A DNA stretch of 64,000 nt. It comes from CAVTYH01 sp963738835 (lineage in GTDB: Bacteria > Planctomycetota > Planctomycetia > Pirellulales > JADZDJ01). The notes under the pieces were generated by a model, which searched no databases, was not told the origin of the DNA, and saw only the letters and a program-made list of their open reading frames with translations. This document shows positions 11,021 through 19,734 of this stretch, piece after piece; position 1 is the first letter of the stretch; each line of letters begins with the position of its first letter. Both the position numbers and the translations under genes were made by a program. Location: assembly GCA_963738835.1 (NCBI GenBank), contig CAVTYH010000005.1, positions 124,001 through 188,000 of the forward strand, read 5' to 3'.

Positions 11021-12721
11021 ATGTCCGATCGCAAAACACTCGGCGGCATCATTCACACCTACCAGCGGTACGATCCCAAGCGGTTCCCCAGCCCGACGCA
11101 GCCGCCGCCCGATCTAGTTTCCCCCGCGTTCGAACACATGCTCGCTTTCGGCAGCATGCGGGAGCTTTCGGAGGAAGAGTTGGCCCGGGCGGTGAAGCTC
11201 GATCCCAGCCAAATTGCCGGGTTGGGGCCGACGCTGGAATCGCTGATGGCGGCGCTCTTGGAACGCAAGCGAAAGATTCTCTCGACCTATGAAACCGACA
11301 CTGTCCAGAAATCGGCCAGCGATGCGTACCACGAAATGGGCGAACGAGTTAGTCCGCCCAAACAACTTCGCGACCGGTTTCGCAAGGCGTTTCAGGAAGA
11401 ACAAATTCGCGATCTGGAACGGGTCTGGTACGCACACGGCAAAGATAATTCGCCGTTCTCGCGCGATCTGGTCAAATTAGTCGATCGGCTCGGCGATAAA
11501 TACGAAATCGACGAACTGGCCGGAAAGTACGACTTCACCGGCCGCACGCCGATGACGGTGCCCCAGGCGATTGAAATCAAGGAGGAATTGGAAACCATCG
11601 ACCGGTTGCTAAAACAACTGGAAGAAGCCGCCAAGAACGCGCAAATTGGCATTATCGATTTGGAAGAGCTGGCCCAATATGCCGAGCCGGGCAATATGGA
11701 CAAGCTCGCCCAGATGCAACGGCAAGTGGAAGAACTGCTGCGGCACATGGCCGAGAAGCAGGGTTTGGAGCGCGGCCAGCGCGGCTACGAACTGACGCCC
11801 AAGGCATATCGAATCTTTCAAGGCCGGTTGCTAGAACAGATTTTTTCACAGCTTCAAGCAGCGCGAAGTGGGCGGCACACCGGACCGATACTTGGCGAAG
11901 GAGCCGTCGAATTGCAGCAGACCAAGCCGTACGAATTCGGCGACAGCGTGGCGAACATGGACATTCCACAATCGCTGATCAATGCGATGATCCGCGACGG
12001 CACCAAGCTGCCGCTGCGAATGAAGTCGGAAGACATCGTTATTCATCGCACTCGCAATAACCCAAAGTGCGCCACCGCCGTGCTGATGGATATGAGCGGC
12101 TCGATGGGCTATGGCGGGCAGTACATCAACGTGAAGCGAATGGGCTTGGCGCTCGACGGCCTAATTCGCCGCGAATATCCCGGCGATTTTTTGCAGTTCA
12201 TCGAAATGTTCACGTTCGCCAAGCCGCGCCCGGCCGGAGAAATTGCCACGCTGCTTCCTAAGCCCCGGACGATTCTTGATCCCGTCGTCCGGCTGTGGGC
12301 CGACATGAGCGATCCGGACGTGAGCGAAATCCAAATCCCGCCGCACTTCACCAACATCCAACACGCGCTGCAAATGGGCCGGCAGTATCTTTCGCAGCAA
12401 GACACGCCGAATCGACAGATCGTGCTGATTACCGACGGCCTGCCGACCGCCCACTTCGAAGGCAGCAAACTGTATCTGCTGTATCCGCCCGACCGCCGCA
12501 CCGAAGAAGCCACGCTGCGTGAAGCGCACCTCTGCAAGCGCGAAGGCATCACGATTAACATTTTCCTGTTGCAAAGCTGGAGCCAATCGAGCGAAGACAT
12601 TCAATTCGCCTACCGCCTGGCCGAATCGACCCAAGGCCGCGTCTTCTTCACCGCCGGCCGTGATCTGGACCGCTTTGTAGTGTGGGATTATCTGAACCGG
12701 AGACGTTCGATTGTAGCGTGA
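11021..12721 (+). CDS. VWA-domain protein
   Basis: A 566-residue cytoplasmic-looking protein. The first 300 residues are charged and helical without a family I recognise. The C-terminal third is a von Willebrand A domain with a complete metal-ion-dependent adhesion site: MDMSGSMG (DxSxS), a threonine region around FTNIQHAL and ITDGLPT. Such proteins usually work with a MoxR-type AAA ATPase as a metal-insertion or remodelling pair, but no ATPase gene is adjacent in this window. No signal peptide is visible. The leader directly upstream is one of the phrase-like repeats. Confidence 0.8.
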   Translation: MSDRKTLGGIIHTYQRYDPKRFPSPTQPPPDLVSPAFEHMLAFGSMRELSEEELARAVKLDPSQIAGLGPTLESLMAALLERKRKILSTYETDTVQKSASDAYHEMGERVSPPKQLRDRFRKAFQEEQIRDLERVWYAHGKDNSPFSRDLVKLVDRLGDKYEIDELAGKYDFTGRTPMTVPQAIEIKEELETIDRLLKQLEEAAKNAQIGIIDLEELAQYAEPGNMDKLAQMQRQVEELLRHMAEKQGLERGQRGYELTPKAYRIFQGRLLEQIFSQLQAARSGRHTGPILGEGAVELQQTKPYEFGDSVANMDIPQSLINAMIRDGTKLPLRMKSEDIVIHRTRNNPKCATAVLMDMSGSMGYGGQYINVKRMGLALDGLIRREYPGDFLQFIEMFTFAKPRPAGEIATLLPKPRTILDPVVRLWADMSDPDVSEIQIPPHFTNIQHALQMGRQYLSQQDTPNRQIVLITDGLPTAHFEGSKLYLLYPPDRRTEEATLREAHLCKREGITINIFLLQSWSQSSEDIQFAYRLAESTQGRVFFTAGRDLDRFVVWDYLNRRRSIVA

Positions 12722-12770
12722 ATCTGAGCGCGGAGGTCAGGATGTAGGGCGCAAGGTAAGGGGAAAGATA

Positions 12771-12854
12771 ACCACAACGACACGACGGACACGACGAGCT
12801 GAATTGGAAAGGGAAATTGAAGTTTCTTCGTCGTGATCGTTGTGCCGTTGTGGT
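12771..12854. terminator. Imperfect 27-bp inverted repeat between convergent genes
   Basis: Arms 12771-12797 and 12828-12854 pair over 27 bp with four mismatches, some of which could be G-U pairs in RNA. It lies between the ends of the VWA gene and the minus-strand gene at 12921, where a bidirectional terminator is expected. There is no T-tract, so the role is inferred from position only. The unit (ACCACAACGACACGACGG) is phrase-like, similar in style to the leader repeats. Confidence 0.5.
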
Positions 12855-12920
12855 AATTCATTCGTTGCCGACAACCAAGCCTCGCATCTGCCCGAACAGC
12901 GGTCGCGGCTTTGGGCGAGT

Positions 12921-13814
12921 TCATTTGCTCGGTTCTGCTCCCGCGGGCTTGCCCTCGACAACCTGAAACCCTTCGGGAACGTCGAGCTTGAACAAACCGG
13001 AATCGAGCGGTTTGTTCCAGACAAAGTTCTCGACGGTCATGGAACTCTTTGTCTTGTGATCGCCAGACGGCGGAAACACCTCTACCGCTATTTTAACGGG
13101 CAAACCACTTTCGGCATCGACCCATAGCTTGGATGTTTCTCCCTCTTCAAGAGCACGGTCCTTCTCGCCGAAGTACGTTCTCAGTAGCCGGTAGACAAGA
13201 GTTTTCCTTCCATTCAATTGCTCTTCCCCGATTCGTTCGGCGTCTTTGTCGGCGATAGTGCTGATGGACTCGATGGGGTTCGACATCTTCTTAACCGGGC
13301 CCGGATCTGTTTCCGCCCTATAGGTTTTCGAATTAAAGTCGATCGACGTGACTTTGTTTGCATGCAAGTCGAAGACTGCCACCTGTGTAAAAGGCATTTT
13401 GGCATCTAAGCTTTCTTGCTTGCCCGGGATCTCCATCCGAATGAAATTGTCTTGCATGTAGTATTTGAATTCTATCTTAGGCATCGAACCGAACCCCGAC
13501 TTCACACTGCAGCTAAATGAAGTAGCTTTCTTTACGTTTTCAACTACTTGGGCAAAAACCGGCGTCCCTCCACGGCCCCACAACAGTACGATGCACATCC
13601 CAATGGTGAGTAATATCAACGTTGCAGCTAAACCGCTGTAACGGGCGATGCGAAACATGCGCTGTCTCCTGTGTTGAAGTCGAATCACTTCCGGCGTAGC
13701 GCCTCGAAGATGCAACGATTCAATTGTTGCTGCAATGAACCGTGAGGGCGGAGCATCGGCAAGTGGCGCATTTCGCAATGCCTCGATTGCTCTATCCAAC
13801 ATTTCTGCGCTCAT
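12921..13814 (-). CDS. Membrane-anchored sensor / probable anti-sigma factor
   Basis: A 297-residue protein with a charged cytoplasmic N-terminus (MLDRAIEALRNAP), one membrane helix at about residues 58-78 (AATLILLTIGMCIVLLWG) and a periplasmic domain resembling LolA/MucB-type outer-membrane lipoprotein-sorting folds (VVENVKKATSFSCSVK, DNFIRMEIPGK, LWVDAESGLPVKI, FKLDVPEGFQVV). Its start overlaps the stop of the ECF sigma gene by ATGA, so the two are translationally coupled. I infer that it restrains the sigma factor and senses envelope state. A zinc-binding HxxxCxxC anti-sigma motif is not present, so the inhibition mode would differ from ZAS proteins. Confidence 0.7.
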   Translation of the reverse strand: MSAEMLDRAIEALRNAPLADAPPSRFIAATIESLHLRGATPEVIRLQHRRQRMFRIARYSGLAATLILLTIGMCIVLLWGRGGTPVFAQVVENVKKATSFSCSVKSGFGSMPKIEFKYYMQDNFIRMEIPGKQESLDAKMPFTQVAVFDLHANKVTSIDFNSKTYRAETDPGPVKKMSNPIESISTIADKDAERIGEEQLNGRKTLVYRLLRTYFGEKDRALEEGETSKLWVDAESGLPVKIAVEVFPPSGDHKTKSSMTVENFVWNKPLDSGLFKLDVPEGFQVVEGKPAGAEPSK

Positions 13815-14362
13815 CGTTCGCCTCCCGACTCTTCCGATGTGATATCCGACTTCGGATCATGTGCTTTCAACCGTTCGCGCAGACTGGCCTTGGCGCGATT
13901 CAGCAGCACGCCGACGTGGTTGGCCGTCACGCCCAATTGCTCGGAGATTTCGATGTAACTGCAATCGTCCAGGCATGCTAAGCAAAACACTTCGGCTTGG
14001 CGCGGGTCGATTTCTGCAAGAGCGGTTCGCAACGCAGCGGCCAATTCGCTTGATTCCGCTGCGCAATGCGGGCCGATTGATTTCGCATCAACCCACTGAT
14101 CGTTGTTTTGCCCGTTCGCCCCGACTGCAAATCGGCTCTGATCTCGAATTCTTTGCCGTAACTGTTCCAGCGCCCGCGCCGTGGCCAATCGCCGCAGCAG
14201 TGCAGGCCAACGGCGGATGGTCTCTCGTTGCGATAGTTCCAGCGCCGAAATAAACGTGCGTTGGAAACAATCGGCTGTGTCCGCTTCATGGCCGAGCAGC
14301 CGCTGGGCGGTGCGCCACACCAGCAGTCCATGCTGTTCGACAATGTGCGTCCAATCGGTCAT
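13811..14362 (-). CDS. ECF-type RNA polymerase sigma factor
   Basis: A 183-residue sigma-70 family protein with regions 2 and 4 only. Region 2 is seen in VWRTAQRLLGHEADTADCFQ followed by RTFISALE; region 4 in LAEIDPRQAEVFCLACLDDC and the helix-turn-helix YIEISEQLGVTANHVGVLL. It overlaps the downstream membrane protein by four bases. The pair forms a typical sigma/anti-sigma transcription unit controlling an envelope or stress regulon. No autoregulatory promoter could be recognised upstream. Confidence 0.88.
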   Translation of the reverse strand: MTDWTHIVEQHGLLVWRTAQRLLGHEADTADCFQRTFISALELSQRETIRRWPALLRRLATARALEQLRQRIRDQSRFAVGANGQNNDQWVDAKSIGPHCAAESSELAAALRTALAEIDPRQAEVFCLACLDDCSYIEISEQLGVTANHVGVLLNRAKASLRERLKAHDPKSDITSEESGGER

Positions 14363-14544
14363 TTTGCGTCCTGCGCCGCGGTTGCTCGGCCATCAAGATA
14401 GTCGCTCGATGTGCCCGTTTTCTTACAACTTTCCGCGGCATTTCCCAGACTACTTAAATTGCCCATATCAATTTCGCGACAGGGGGAAAAAGCGCGCCAA
14501 AGTCGTGAAAACAGGAGAGATTTTATGATTTCCCTTCCACGGGC

Positions 14545-15084
14545 TCACGGCTCGTGCCGAAAATCGATGACCAGCCATTTGCCCCCTTCCAGTCGAAAAT
14601 GGGCGGTGATTAAACCGAAGTAGGTGCCAGCATAAATGGCATTTCGATCGCGGAGTTGCCCCTGGGCAAATCCGCGAAACACAGCCGTTGCTATGGGCGG
14701 ACTGGTCGAGCGGTCCAAATCGACCCGCATGTTGGTGATTGTCACTTCGTCGAGCTTCGCTTGTCCAACCCAGTGTCGTGCTTCTTGTTGCACCGCGGGA
14801 ACCGATGGCGAAATAAATGCGACGACGGCGTTCAAATCGTTTCTCTTCGCCGCATCGGCCGCATCGTAAATTACATTCTCGATTCGCTCCCGATCCGTGA
14901 CGACTAGCTTGTCGATCAAAACCGCCAAGCCCATGAAGAGCGCCACACCAGCCATGGCGTACAAAACTGCGCCGCGGCCGGTTTTGAGTAAGAACCCCAG
15001 AAGCACAATCAGAGCGATGCCGCCGACGACGAGGATTGTCGTCGGATCTTCAGTGAACCACGTGATTGGCGCGGAGTCGGACAT
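14545..15084 (-). CDS. Membrane protein with an NTF2-like soluble domain
   Basis: A 179-residue protein: two N-terminal membrane helices (TTILVVGGIALIVLLGFLL and LYAMAGVALFMGLAVLIDKL), then a soluble domain with an SnoaL/NTF2-like look (IENVIYDAADAAKRNDLNAV, then strands ending GKWLVIDFRH). Function unknown. It lies 27 bp downstream of another small membrane protein, and the spacer is one of the TGACCACTGACC leader phrases, so the two probably form one unit. Confidence 0.65.
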   Translation of the reverse strand: MSDSAPITWFTEDPTTILVVGGIALIVLLGFLLKTGRGAVLYAMAGVALFMGLAVLIDKLVVTDRERIENVIYDAADAAKRNDLNAVVAFISPSVPAVQQEARHWVGQAKLDEVTITNMRVDLDRSTSPPIATAVFRGFAQGQLRDRNAIYAGTYFGLITAHFRLEGGKWLVIDFRHEP

Positions 15085-15130
15085 GAAGCGGCAGCTGTCA
15101 GCGGTCCTTGGTCAGTGGTCAGTTGCAGTG
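15085..15130 (-). repeat. Leader phrase TGACCACTGACC
   Basis: On the coding strand the stretch reads CAACTGACCACTGACC and continues to GACCGCTGACAG just before the ATG at 15084. The upstream gene's stop codon (TGA, 15112-15114) is part of the phrase, so its last residues TDH are encoded by the repeat. Confidence 0.75.
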
Positions 15131-15492
15131 GTTGTTGCATCTGTTTGCAGCTTAGCGGACTTTTCGTCCCGCAAGGCCGTCAACTTGCGGCGATGAAAAC
15201 GAACCACGCCGATGAACGAAATAATGGCCACAATTCCAACCGCCGCGGCGATCGGCCCCAGCGTGAAAATCGGATTCCACTCAGGCATTTCCCCCGGCGC
15301 ATCGTCGGCCGGCTGCTCGACAGCTTCGCGATGTAGTCCGCGTTCCCGGGCGTGGAACTTCGTTTCGATGACCTGCTCGCGGCGCTCGAACTTCGGCCCG
15401 ATCGTGGCAATCGCCGCGAGTGCTGCCAGCGAAAACAGCATCACCCAAAACCAGGGAGTGTCGGTCACGGACTGTGATGGCGATTCGGACAT
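15112..15492 (-). CDS. Small two-helix membrane protein
   Basis: A 126-residue protein with two membrane helices (WFWVMLFSLAALAAIATI and GPIAAAVGIVAIISFIGVV) separated by a charged loop, and a basic then polar tail. No family recognised. The C-terminal TATDH is encoded by the repeat phrase shared with the spacer, which suggests the repeat inserted at or replaced the original gene end. Confidence 0.6.
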   Translation of the reverse strand: MSESPSQSVTDTPWFWVMLFSLAALAAIATIGPKFERREQVIETKFHARERGLHREAVEQPADDAPGEMPEWNPIFTLGPIAAAVGIVAIISFIGVVRFHRRKLTALRDEKSAKLQTDATTTATDH

Positions 15493-15677
15493 GCTCGTGC
15501 GATGGAAACCGAAGGATTAACCGCGGAGAACACAGAGGCACGCAGAGTTGTCACGAAGAATTGAACTTAAGAAAATAAGAGGGGCCGACCTAGTATATTG
15601 CACTTCATTTAGCTTAGCTCTGCTTTTCTCAGCGACTTTCGCGCCCTCTGCGGTGAATAATTCGTTCACCCAGGCGG
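15493..15677. other. Intergenic region with phrase-like repeats, no gene
   Basis: Between two minus-strand genes. It contains CCGCGGAGAACACAGAGG near 15521 and, in the opposite orientation, CCCTCTGCGGTGAAT near 15645. The two are degenerate copies of the same phrase facing each other. The middle is AT-richer than its surroundings. Confidence 0.5.
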
Positions 15678-16955
15678 TCAGCGCTTTCGAAAAAACGGTC
15701 CGGCATACACGGCCGCTTCGCCCAGTTCTTCTTCAATTCTAAGCAACTGGTTGTATTTGGCCATGCGGTCGGTGCGGCTGGCGGAGCCGGTTTTGATTTG
15801 GCCGGTGCCCAGCGCCACGGCCAGATCGGCCAGCGTGCTGTCTTCCGTTTCGCCGCTGCGGTGGCTGGCGATGCTGGTGTAACCATTGCGATGGGCTAGC
15901 TGAATTGCCTCGATTGTTTCGGTCAGCGTGCCGATCTGGTTCACCTTGATCAGAATGCTGTTGGCAATGTGCTCGTCGATGCCGCGCTGCAGACGTTTGG
16001 TGTTGGTGACAAATAAATCGTCGCCGACCAATTGCACTTTGCCGCCGAGCCGCTGGCTGAGCATCTTCCAGCCTTCCCAATCGTCTTCCGAGCAAGCGTC
16101 CTCGATCGAGCAAATTGGATACTTCGCAACCCAGCCGGCGAGAAAATCGACGAGTTCAGCCGAACTCAAAGCTTTCCCATCGACCGTGTACTTCTTGGTT
16201 TTCTCGTCGAACAGCTCGTTGGATGCCACGTCGATTGCAATCGCAATTTGCTCGCCGGGTTTGTAGCCGGCTTTCTGAATAGCTTCGAGAATCAAATCGA
16301 TCGCCTCGGCATTGCTGCGCAGGTCCGGCGCGAAGCCGCCTTCATCGCCGACGTTGGTGTTCAGCTTCTTGGCTTTGAGCACGCTTTTCAAATTGTGAAA
16401 GGTCTCGACGCCGGCTCGCAGGGCATCGCTGAATTTCGTGAAGCCCAGCGGCATGACCATGAATTCTTGCACATCGACCGCGTTGTCGGCATGCGCGCCG
16501 CCGTTAACGATGTTCATCATCGGCGCCGGCAACAGCCGCGCTCCGGGGCCGCCGAGGTAGCGGAACAGCGGCAGGCCGCAAAACTCGGCCGCGGCATGGG
16601 CCACCGCCAGCGACACGCCGAGGATGGCATTGGCGCCGAGATTTTTTTTGTTCTCGGTGCCATCCAGTTCGATCATCCGTCGGTCGATGCCGGTCTGGTC
16701 GAGCGCATCCCAACCGATCAGCTCGGCGGAAAATTTATCATTGATGTTGGTCACCGCCTTGTGGACCGACTTGCCGAGGAACTGCGATTTGTCGCCGTCA
16801 CGCAGCTCCCACGCTTCATGCACGCCGGTGCTGGCGCCGCTGGGAACCGCAGCGCGGCCAAACGAGCCGTCGGAAAGTTCCACGTCCACTTCAATGGTCG
16901 GGTTGCCGCGGCTGTCGAGAATTTGCCGCCCGTGAATTTGGATGATTTCGCTCAT
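15678..16955 (-). CDS. eno: Enolase
   Basis: Phosphopyruvate hydratase converting 2-phosphoglycerate to phosphoenolpyruvate in glycolysis. At 425 residues it is full length and uninterrupted. Seen motifs: PSGASTGVHEAWELRDGD, DEGGFAPDL, metal ligands in SIEDACSEDDW and VGDDLFVTN, the catalytic lysine region ILIKVNQIGTLTET and the signature IASHRSGETEDS, ending in KTGSASRTDRMAKYNQL. The start at 16955 begins the conserved IHGRQILDSRGNPT. Its leader is the CCCCTGACTCCTGA phrase that also precedes glyS. Confidence 0.97.
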   Translation of the reverse strand: MSEIIQIHGRQILDSRGNPTIEVDVELSDGSFGRAAVPSGASTGVHEAWELRDGDKSQFLGKSVHKAVTNINDKFSAELIGWDALDQTGIDRRMIELDGTENKKNLGANAILGVSLAVAHAAAEFCGLPLFRYLGGPGARLLPAPMMNIVNGGAHADNAVDVQEFMVMPLGFTKFSDALRAGVETFHNLKSVLKAKKLNTNVGDEGGFAPDLRSNAEAIDLILEAIQKAGYKPGEQIAIAIDVASNELFDEKTKKYTVDGKALSSAELVDFLAGWVAKYPICSIEDACSEDDWEGWKMLSQRLGGKVQLVGDDLFVTNTKRLQRGIDEHIANSILIKVNQIGTLTETIEAIQLAHRNGYTSIASHRSGETEDSTLADLAVALGTGQIKTGSASRTDRMAKYNQLLRIEEELGEAAVYAGPFFRKR

Positions 16956-16982
16956 GTTCAGGAGTCAGGGGTCAGGGGTCAA
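16956..16982 (-). repeat. Leader phrase CCCCTGACCCCTGACTCCTGA
   Basis: On the enolase coding strand the bases upstream of ATG read TGACCCCTGACCCCTGAC and then TCCTGAAC. Nearly the same words in the same orientation stand before glyS at 54000-54047. No Shine-Dalgarno sequence is present in either. Confidence 0.8.
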
Positions 16983-17090
16983 AAAGCAGATTGCCGAGCC
17001 GCGCCCGTCAGGAAGCGGTGATGCCCAACTCATTGTGCGAAAATGGCGAGTGGTTGGCTAGACGCCGGCTGCCCGCTACGATACCAGTTC

Positions 17091-18053
17091 ATGGATCACG
17101 CCACGCACACCGCCATTCCACCCTTCCGCTTGCAGCCTGAGCCGCTGCCGGAAAATATCCGCAGCACCCAGCCGGGCGGCGGATTTTGCAATTCAATTGA
17201 ATTGGCCTGGGGCCGCCTGCGCCGTTGGTATTTGCGCACGTTTCGACCGGGTTATGTGAAGCGGATGGCGGCGCTGCGAATTGGCGAGCCAAGTGGTTGC
17301 CCGCACGAGATACTCGATCCGCGCGATCTGAAATTCTGCCGCAACTTGACCGAGTGCCGCTGGCGACCGGAAGACGATCCATTCCGCTGGCGAGATAAAC
17401 TTCCGCTGGCTCGGTGGGGGCTCTGCGAAGTGCAGTTGATGGGCTGGCCGCTGCTGGCGATCACCATCGCGCTGATCTTCACCTGGTGGTATGCCGCGCC
17501 GATCACCGGGGCTTTGTTTCTACTGGTGGTATCATTTTTTCGCAGCCCAGGGCGACGAATTCCGCAGGAGCGTGGCCTCTTGGTTTCGGCGGCCGACGGC
17601 AAAGTGGTGGAGATTGTAAACTTGGAGCACGACGAATTCATCGGCGGGCCGGCGGTGCGGATCGCGGTTTTCCTGACGCTGTTCAATGTCCACGTGAATC
17701 GGATGCCGTGCCGGGCCCGCGTCATTTGGCTGCGGTATTCGTCTGGCAAGTTTCTGCACGCCGATCATCCGGATGCCAGCACGCAGAACGAAAATATGAC
17801 TATCGGGATGGAAGAAGATGAAGCGCCCTACCGCCGCATCACTTGCCGCCAGGTTTCCGGGATGGTCGCCCGAAGAATTGTTTGCGATTTGCGTCCCGGC
17901 GAGGTGTTGGATCGGGGCGTAAAATTTGGGATGATTAAGTTCGGTTCGCGAACCGAATTGATTGTGCCGGCCGAGGGATTCGAGCCGCTGGTGCAAGTTG
18001 GCCAGTGGATTAAAGCAGGCCGCGATGCCGTCGGTAGGTACGCCGCAAGTTAG
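17091..18053 (+). CDS. psd: Phosphatidylserine decarboxylase proenzyme
   Basis: Converts phosphatidylserine to phosphatidylethanolamine at the membrane. The 320-residue protein has two adjacent membrane segments in the middle (LLAITIALIFTWWY, ITGALFLLVVSFF). The catalytic part carries LLVSAADGKVVEI, FLTLFNVHVNRMPC (the conserved HxxxxHVNR-type region) and the self-cleavage site FGSR with G285-S286, which would give the pyruvoyl group. This is the short proenzyme type. I prefer 17091 (MDHATHT) to an upstream in-frame ATG at 17043. It is followed 10 bp later by pssA, giving substrate-producer and user in one operon. Confidence 0.9.
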   Translation: MDHATHTAIPPFRLQPEPLPENIRSTQPGGGFCNSIELAWGRLRRWYLRTFRPGYVKRMAALRIGEPSGCPHEILDPRDLKFCRNLTECRWRPEDDPFRWRDKLPLARWGLCEVQLMGWPLLAITIALIFTWWYAAPITGALFLLVVSFFRSPGRRIPQERGLLVSAADGKVVEIVNLEHDEFIGGPAVRIAVFLTLFNVHVNRMPCRARVIWLRYSSGKFLHADHPDASTQNENMTIGMEEDEAPYRRITCRQVSGMVARRIVCDLRPGEVLDRGVKFGMIKFGSRTELIVPAEGFEPLVQVGQWIKAGRDAVGRYAAS

Positions 18054-18063
18054 GAATCTCGCC

Positions 18064-18942
18064 ATGAAAAAAATCCGCACCGTCGCCGTTTTTCCCACCA
18101 TGTTTACTTTGGGAAACCTGATTTGCGGATTCTTCGCCATCGTCGTGGCTTCACGGGTCGGCGCGGGCAGTCTCGATCCGATTCCCACCGCGCCACAAAT
18201 TGAAATCCGTAATCCCGCAAACTTCGTGGCTGCTTTTGACCCCGCCAATCCCACGCACAATATCGTGCTGAGCGCCTGGTTAATCTTTTTGGCGATGATT
18301 TTCGATGCCTTGGATGGCCACGTGGCGCGGTTGGCGAAGATCACCAGTGATTTCGGGGCTCAGCTCGACAGCCTGTGCGATTTGGTCACCTTCGGAGTCG
18401 CACCGGCGTTTCTAATGGTCAAGATGTGTCCCGACTTCGCATTTTTCTATCGTGAGGAGATGTGGATTATCGCCGCCGCTTTCGCCGCTTGCGCTGCCAT
18501 GCGGTTGGCTCGGTTCAACGTGGAAACCGAACAAGAAGACGATCATCTCACATTCATCGGGCTGCCCACGCCGGCGGCTGCGGGGTCGATCGCCAGCTTC
18601 GCCATTTTGTTTTACACCTTGCGGTTGGAAAGCAACCACTTGCCGCATGCTCAGGATATCGATTGGGTGATGCGTCGCATTCTTCCGGTGTTCACGCTCA
18701 TGCTTAGCGCGCTGATGGTTTCACGCATTCCTTATCCGCACGTGGTCAATCAATTGCTGAGCGGCCAGCGCAGCCTGGGACATATCGTCGCGCTGCTATT
18801 TTCCGTGGTGGTCATTATTGCCATTCGCGGCTACAGCGTGCCGATTATTTGTTCGCTGTTCGTGCTCGGTCCGCCACTACGTTATGCCTGGCAGCGTTGG
18901 CGTAATCGGCAGCAACAGCAAGAAACGGAAACGCTGTTTTAG
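18064..18942 (+). CDS. pssA: CDP-diacylglycerol-serine O-phosphatidyltransferase
   Basis: Makes phosphatidylserine from CDP-diacylglycerol and serine. The integral membrane protein has 292 residues. The CDP-alcohol phosphotransferase signature DG-x2-AR-x8-G-x3-D-x3-D is complete in DALDGHVARLAKITSDFGAQ followed by LDSLCD. It begins FPTMFTLGNLICGF, typical of the PssA type, and has six to eight hydrophobic segments. It lies directly behind psd, so both steps to phosphatidylethanolamine are encoded together. Confidence 0.93.
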   Translation: MKKIRTVAVFPTMFTLGNLICGFFAIVVASRVGAGSLDPIPTAPQIEIRNPANFVAAFDPANPTHNIVLSAWLIFLAMIFDALDGHVARLAKITSDFGAQLDSLCDLVTFGVAPAFLMVKMCPDFAFFYREEMWIIAAAFAACAAMRLARFNVETEQEDDHLTFIGLPTPAAAGSIASFAILFYTLRLESNHLPHAQDIDWVMRRILPVFTLMLSALMVSRIPYPHVVNQLLSGQRSLGHIVALLFSVVVIIAIRGYSVPIICSLFVLGPPLRYAWQRWRNRQQQQETETLF

Positions 18943-19051
18943 CAGTGGTCAGTGGTCCGTGGCCAGTTGCCAGAAGCGTAGACCGGCATTGGATCGTTTC
19001 GCGCGTCTCATTCAAAAACTGACCACTGACTACAAACCATTGACCACTGCT
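18941..19051. repeat. Inverted phrase repeat between pssA and ribE
   Basis: An 11-bp perfect inverted repeat (AGCAGTGGTCA at 18941-18951, TGACCACTGCT at 19041-19051) with another internal copy ACTGACCACTGAC at 19018-19030. The left arm begins at the pssA stop codon and the right arm ends 3 bp before the ribE start. Confidence 0.75.
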
Positions 19052-19054
19052 ACC

Positions 19055-19699
19055 ATGTTTACCGGACTTGTTGAAGCATTGGCGACGGTGATTGAAGTGC
19101 GATCGGAGCCGCCTGGGGTTCGGTTGATTATTTCTGTGCCGGAGTTTGCGGCCCGTGAAAATGAGCGGGTGCAGATTGGCGACAGTATCGCCTTGAACGG
19201 CTGCTGCTTGACAGTTGTGGCTGCCGGCGACAATCGATTTGAATTTCAAGCCGGCGAGGAAACGCTGAGCCGCACCAATTTGGGACGATTGAAAGCTGGG
19301 AGCCTAGTTAATGTCGAACGATCACTCCGCTTCGGCGAACGGCTCGGCGGCCACTTTGTAACCGGTCACATCGACGCCGTCGGCACCTTGGATTCACGCA
19401 CCGACAGCGGCGATTGGTCGACGTTTTGGTTCCGCATGCCGCGGGAGCTTTCCCGACGGATGGCCTCGAAAGGGTCAATTACCGTCGATGGCGTCAGCCT
19501 GACGCTGGTCGATATGGAAGACGAGCGATTCAGCGTCGCGCTCATCCCTCACACACTTGCCGCTACCACGTTGGGTCGCTTAAGGCCGGGCGACCCGGTG
19601 AATCTGGAAACCGACGTGCTGGCGAAGTATGTCGAGCGGCTACTGAAGGCAGAAGGCAGAGAGCAGAAGGCAGAATTGCCAAGGAAATTGCGGGAGTAA
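19055..19699 (+). CDS. ribE: Riboflavin synthase alpha subunit
   Basis: Dismutates two 6,7-dimethyl-8-ribityllumazine molecules to riboflavin. The 214-residue protein starts with the invariant MFTGLVE and shows the expected two-lumazine-domain duplication: GDSIALNGCCLTV in the first half and GSITVDGVSLTLVD in the second, with GGHFVTGHIDAVG between. The start at 19055 is set by MFTGLVEA; the open frame upstream has no conserved content. It precedes rsmA by 35 bp. Confidence 0.95.
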   Translation: MFTGLVEALATVIEVRSEPPGVRLIISVPEFAARENERVQIGDSIALNGCCLTVVAAGDNRFEFQAGEETLSRTNLGRLKAGSLVNVERSLRFGERLGGHFVTGHIDAVGTLDSRTDSGDWSTFWFRMPRELSRRMASKGSITVDGVSLTLVDMEDERFSVALIPHTLAATTLGRLRPGDPVNLETDVLAKYVERLLKAEGREQKAELPRKLRE

Positions 19700-19734
19700 A
19701 AAATTGCACGCTGCTTGTTTCTGCCTTCGCTTCC

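Noticed and set aside
16032..17021. Plus-strand 329-residue ORF opposite enolase
   Set aside because: Antisense shadow of eno.
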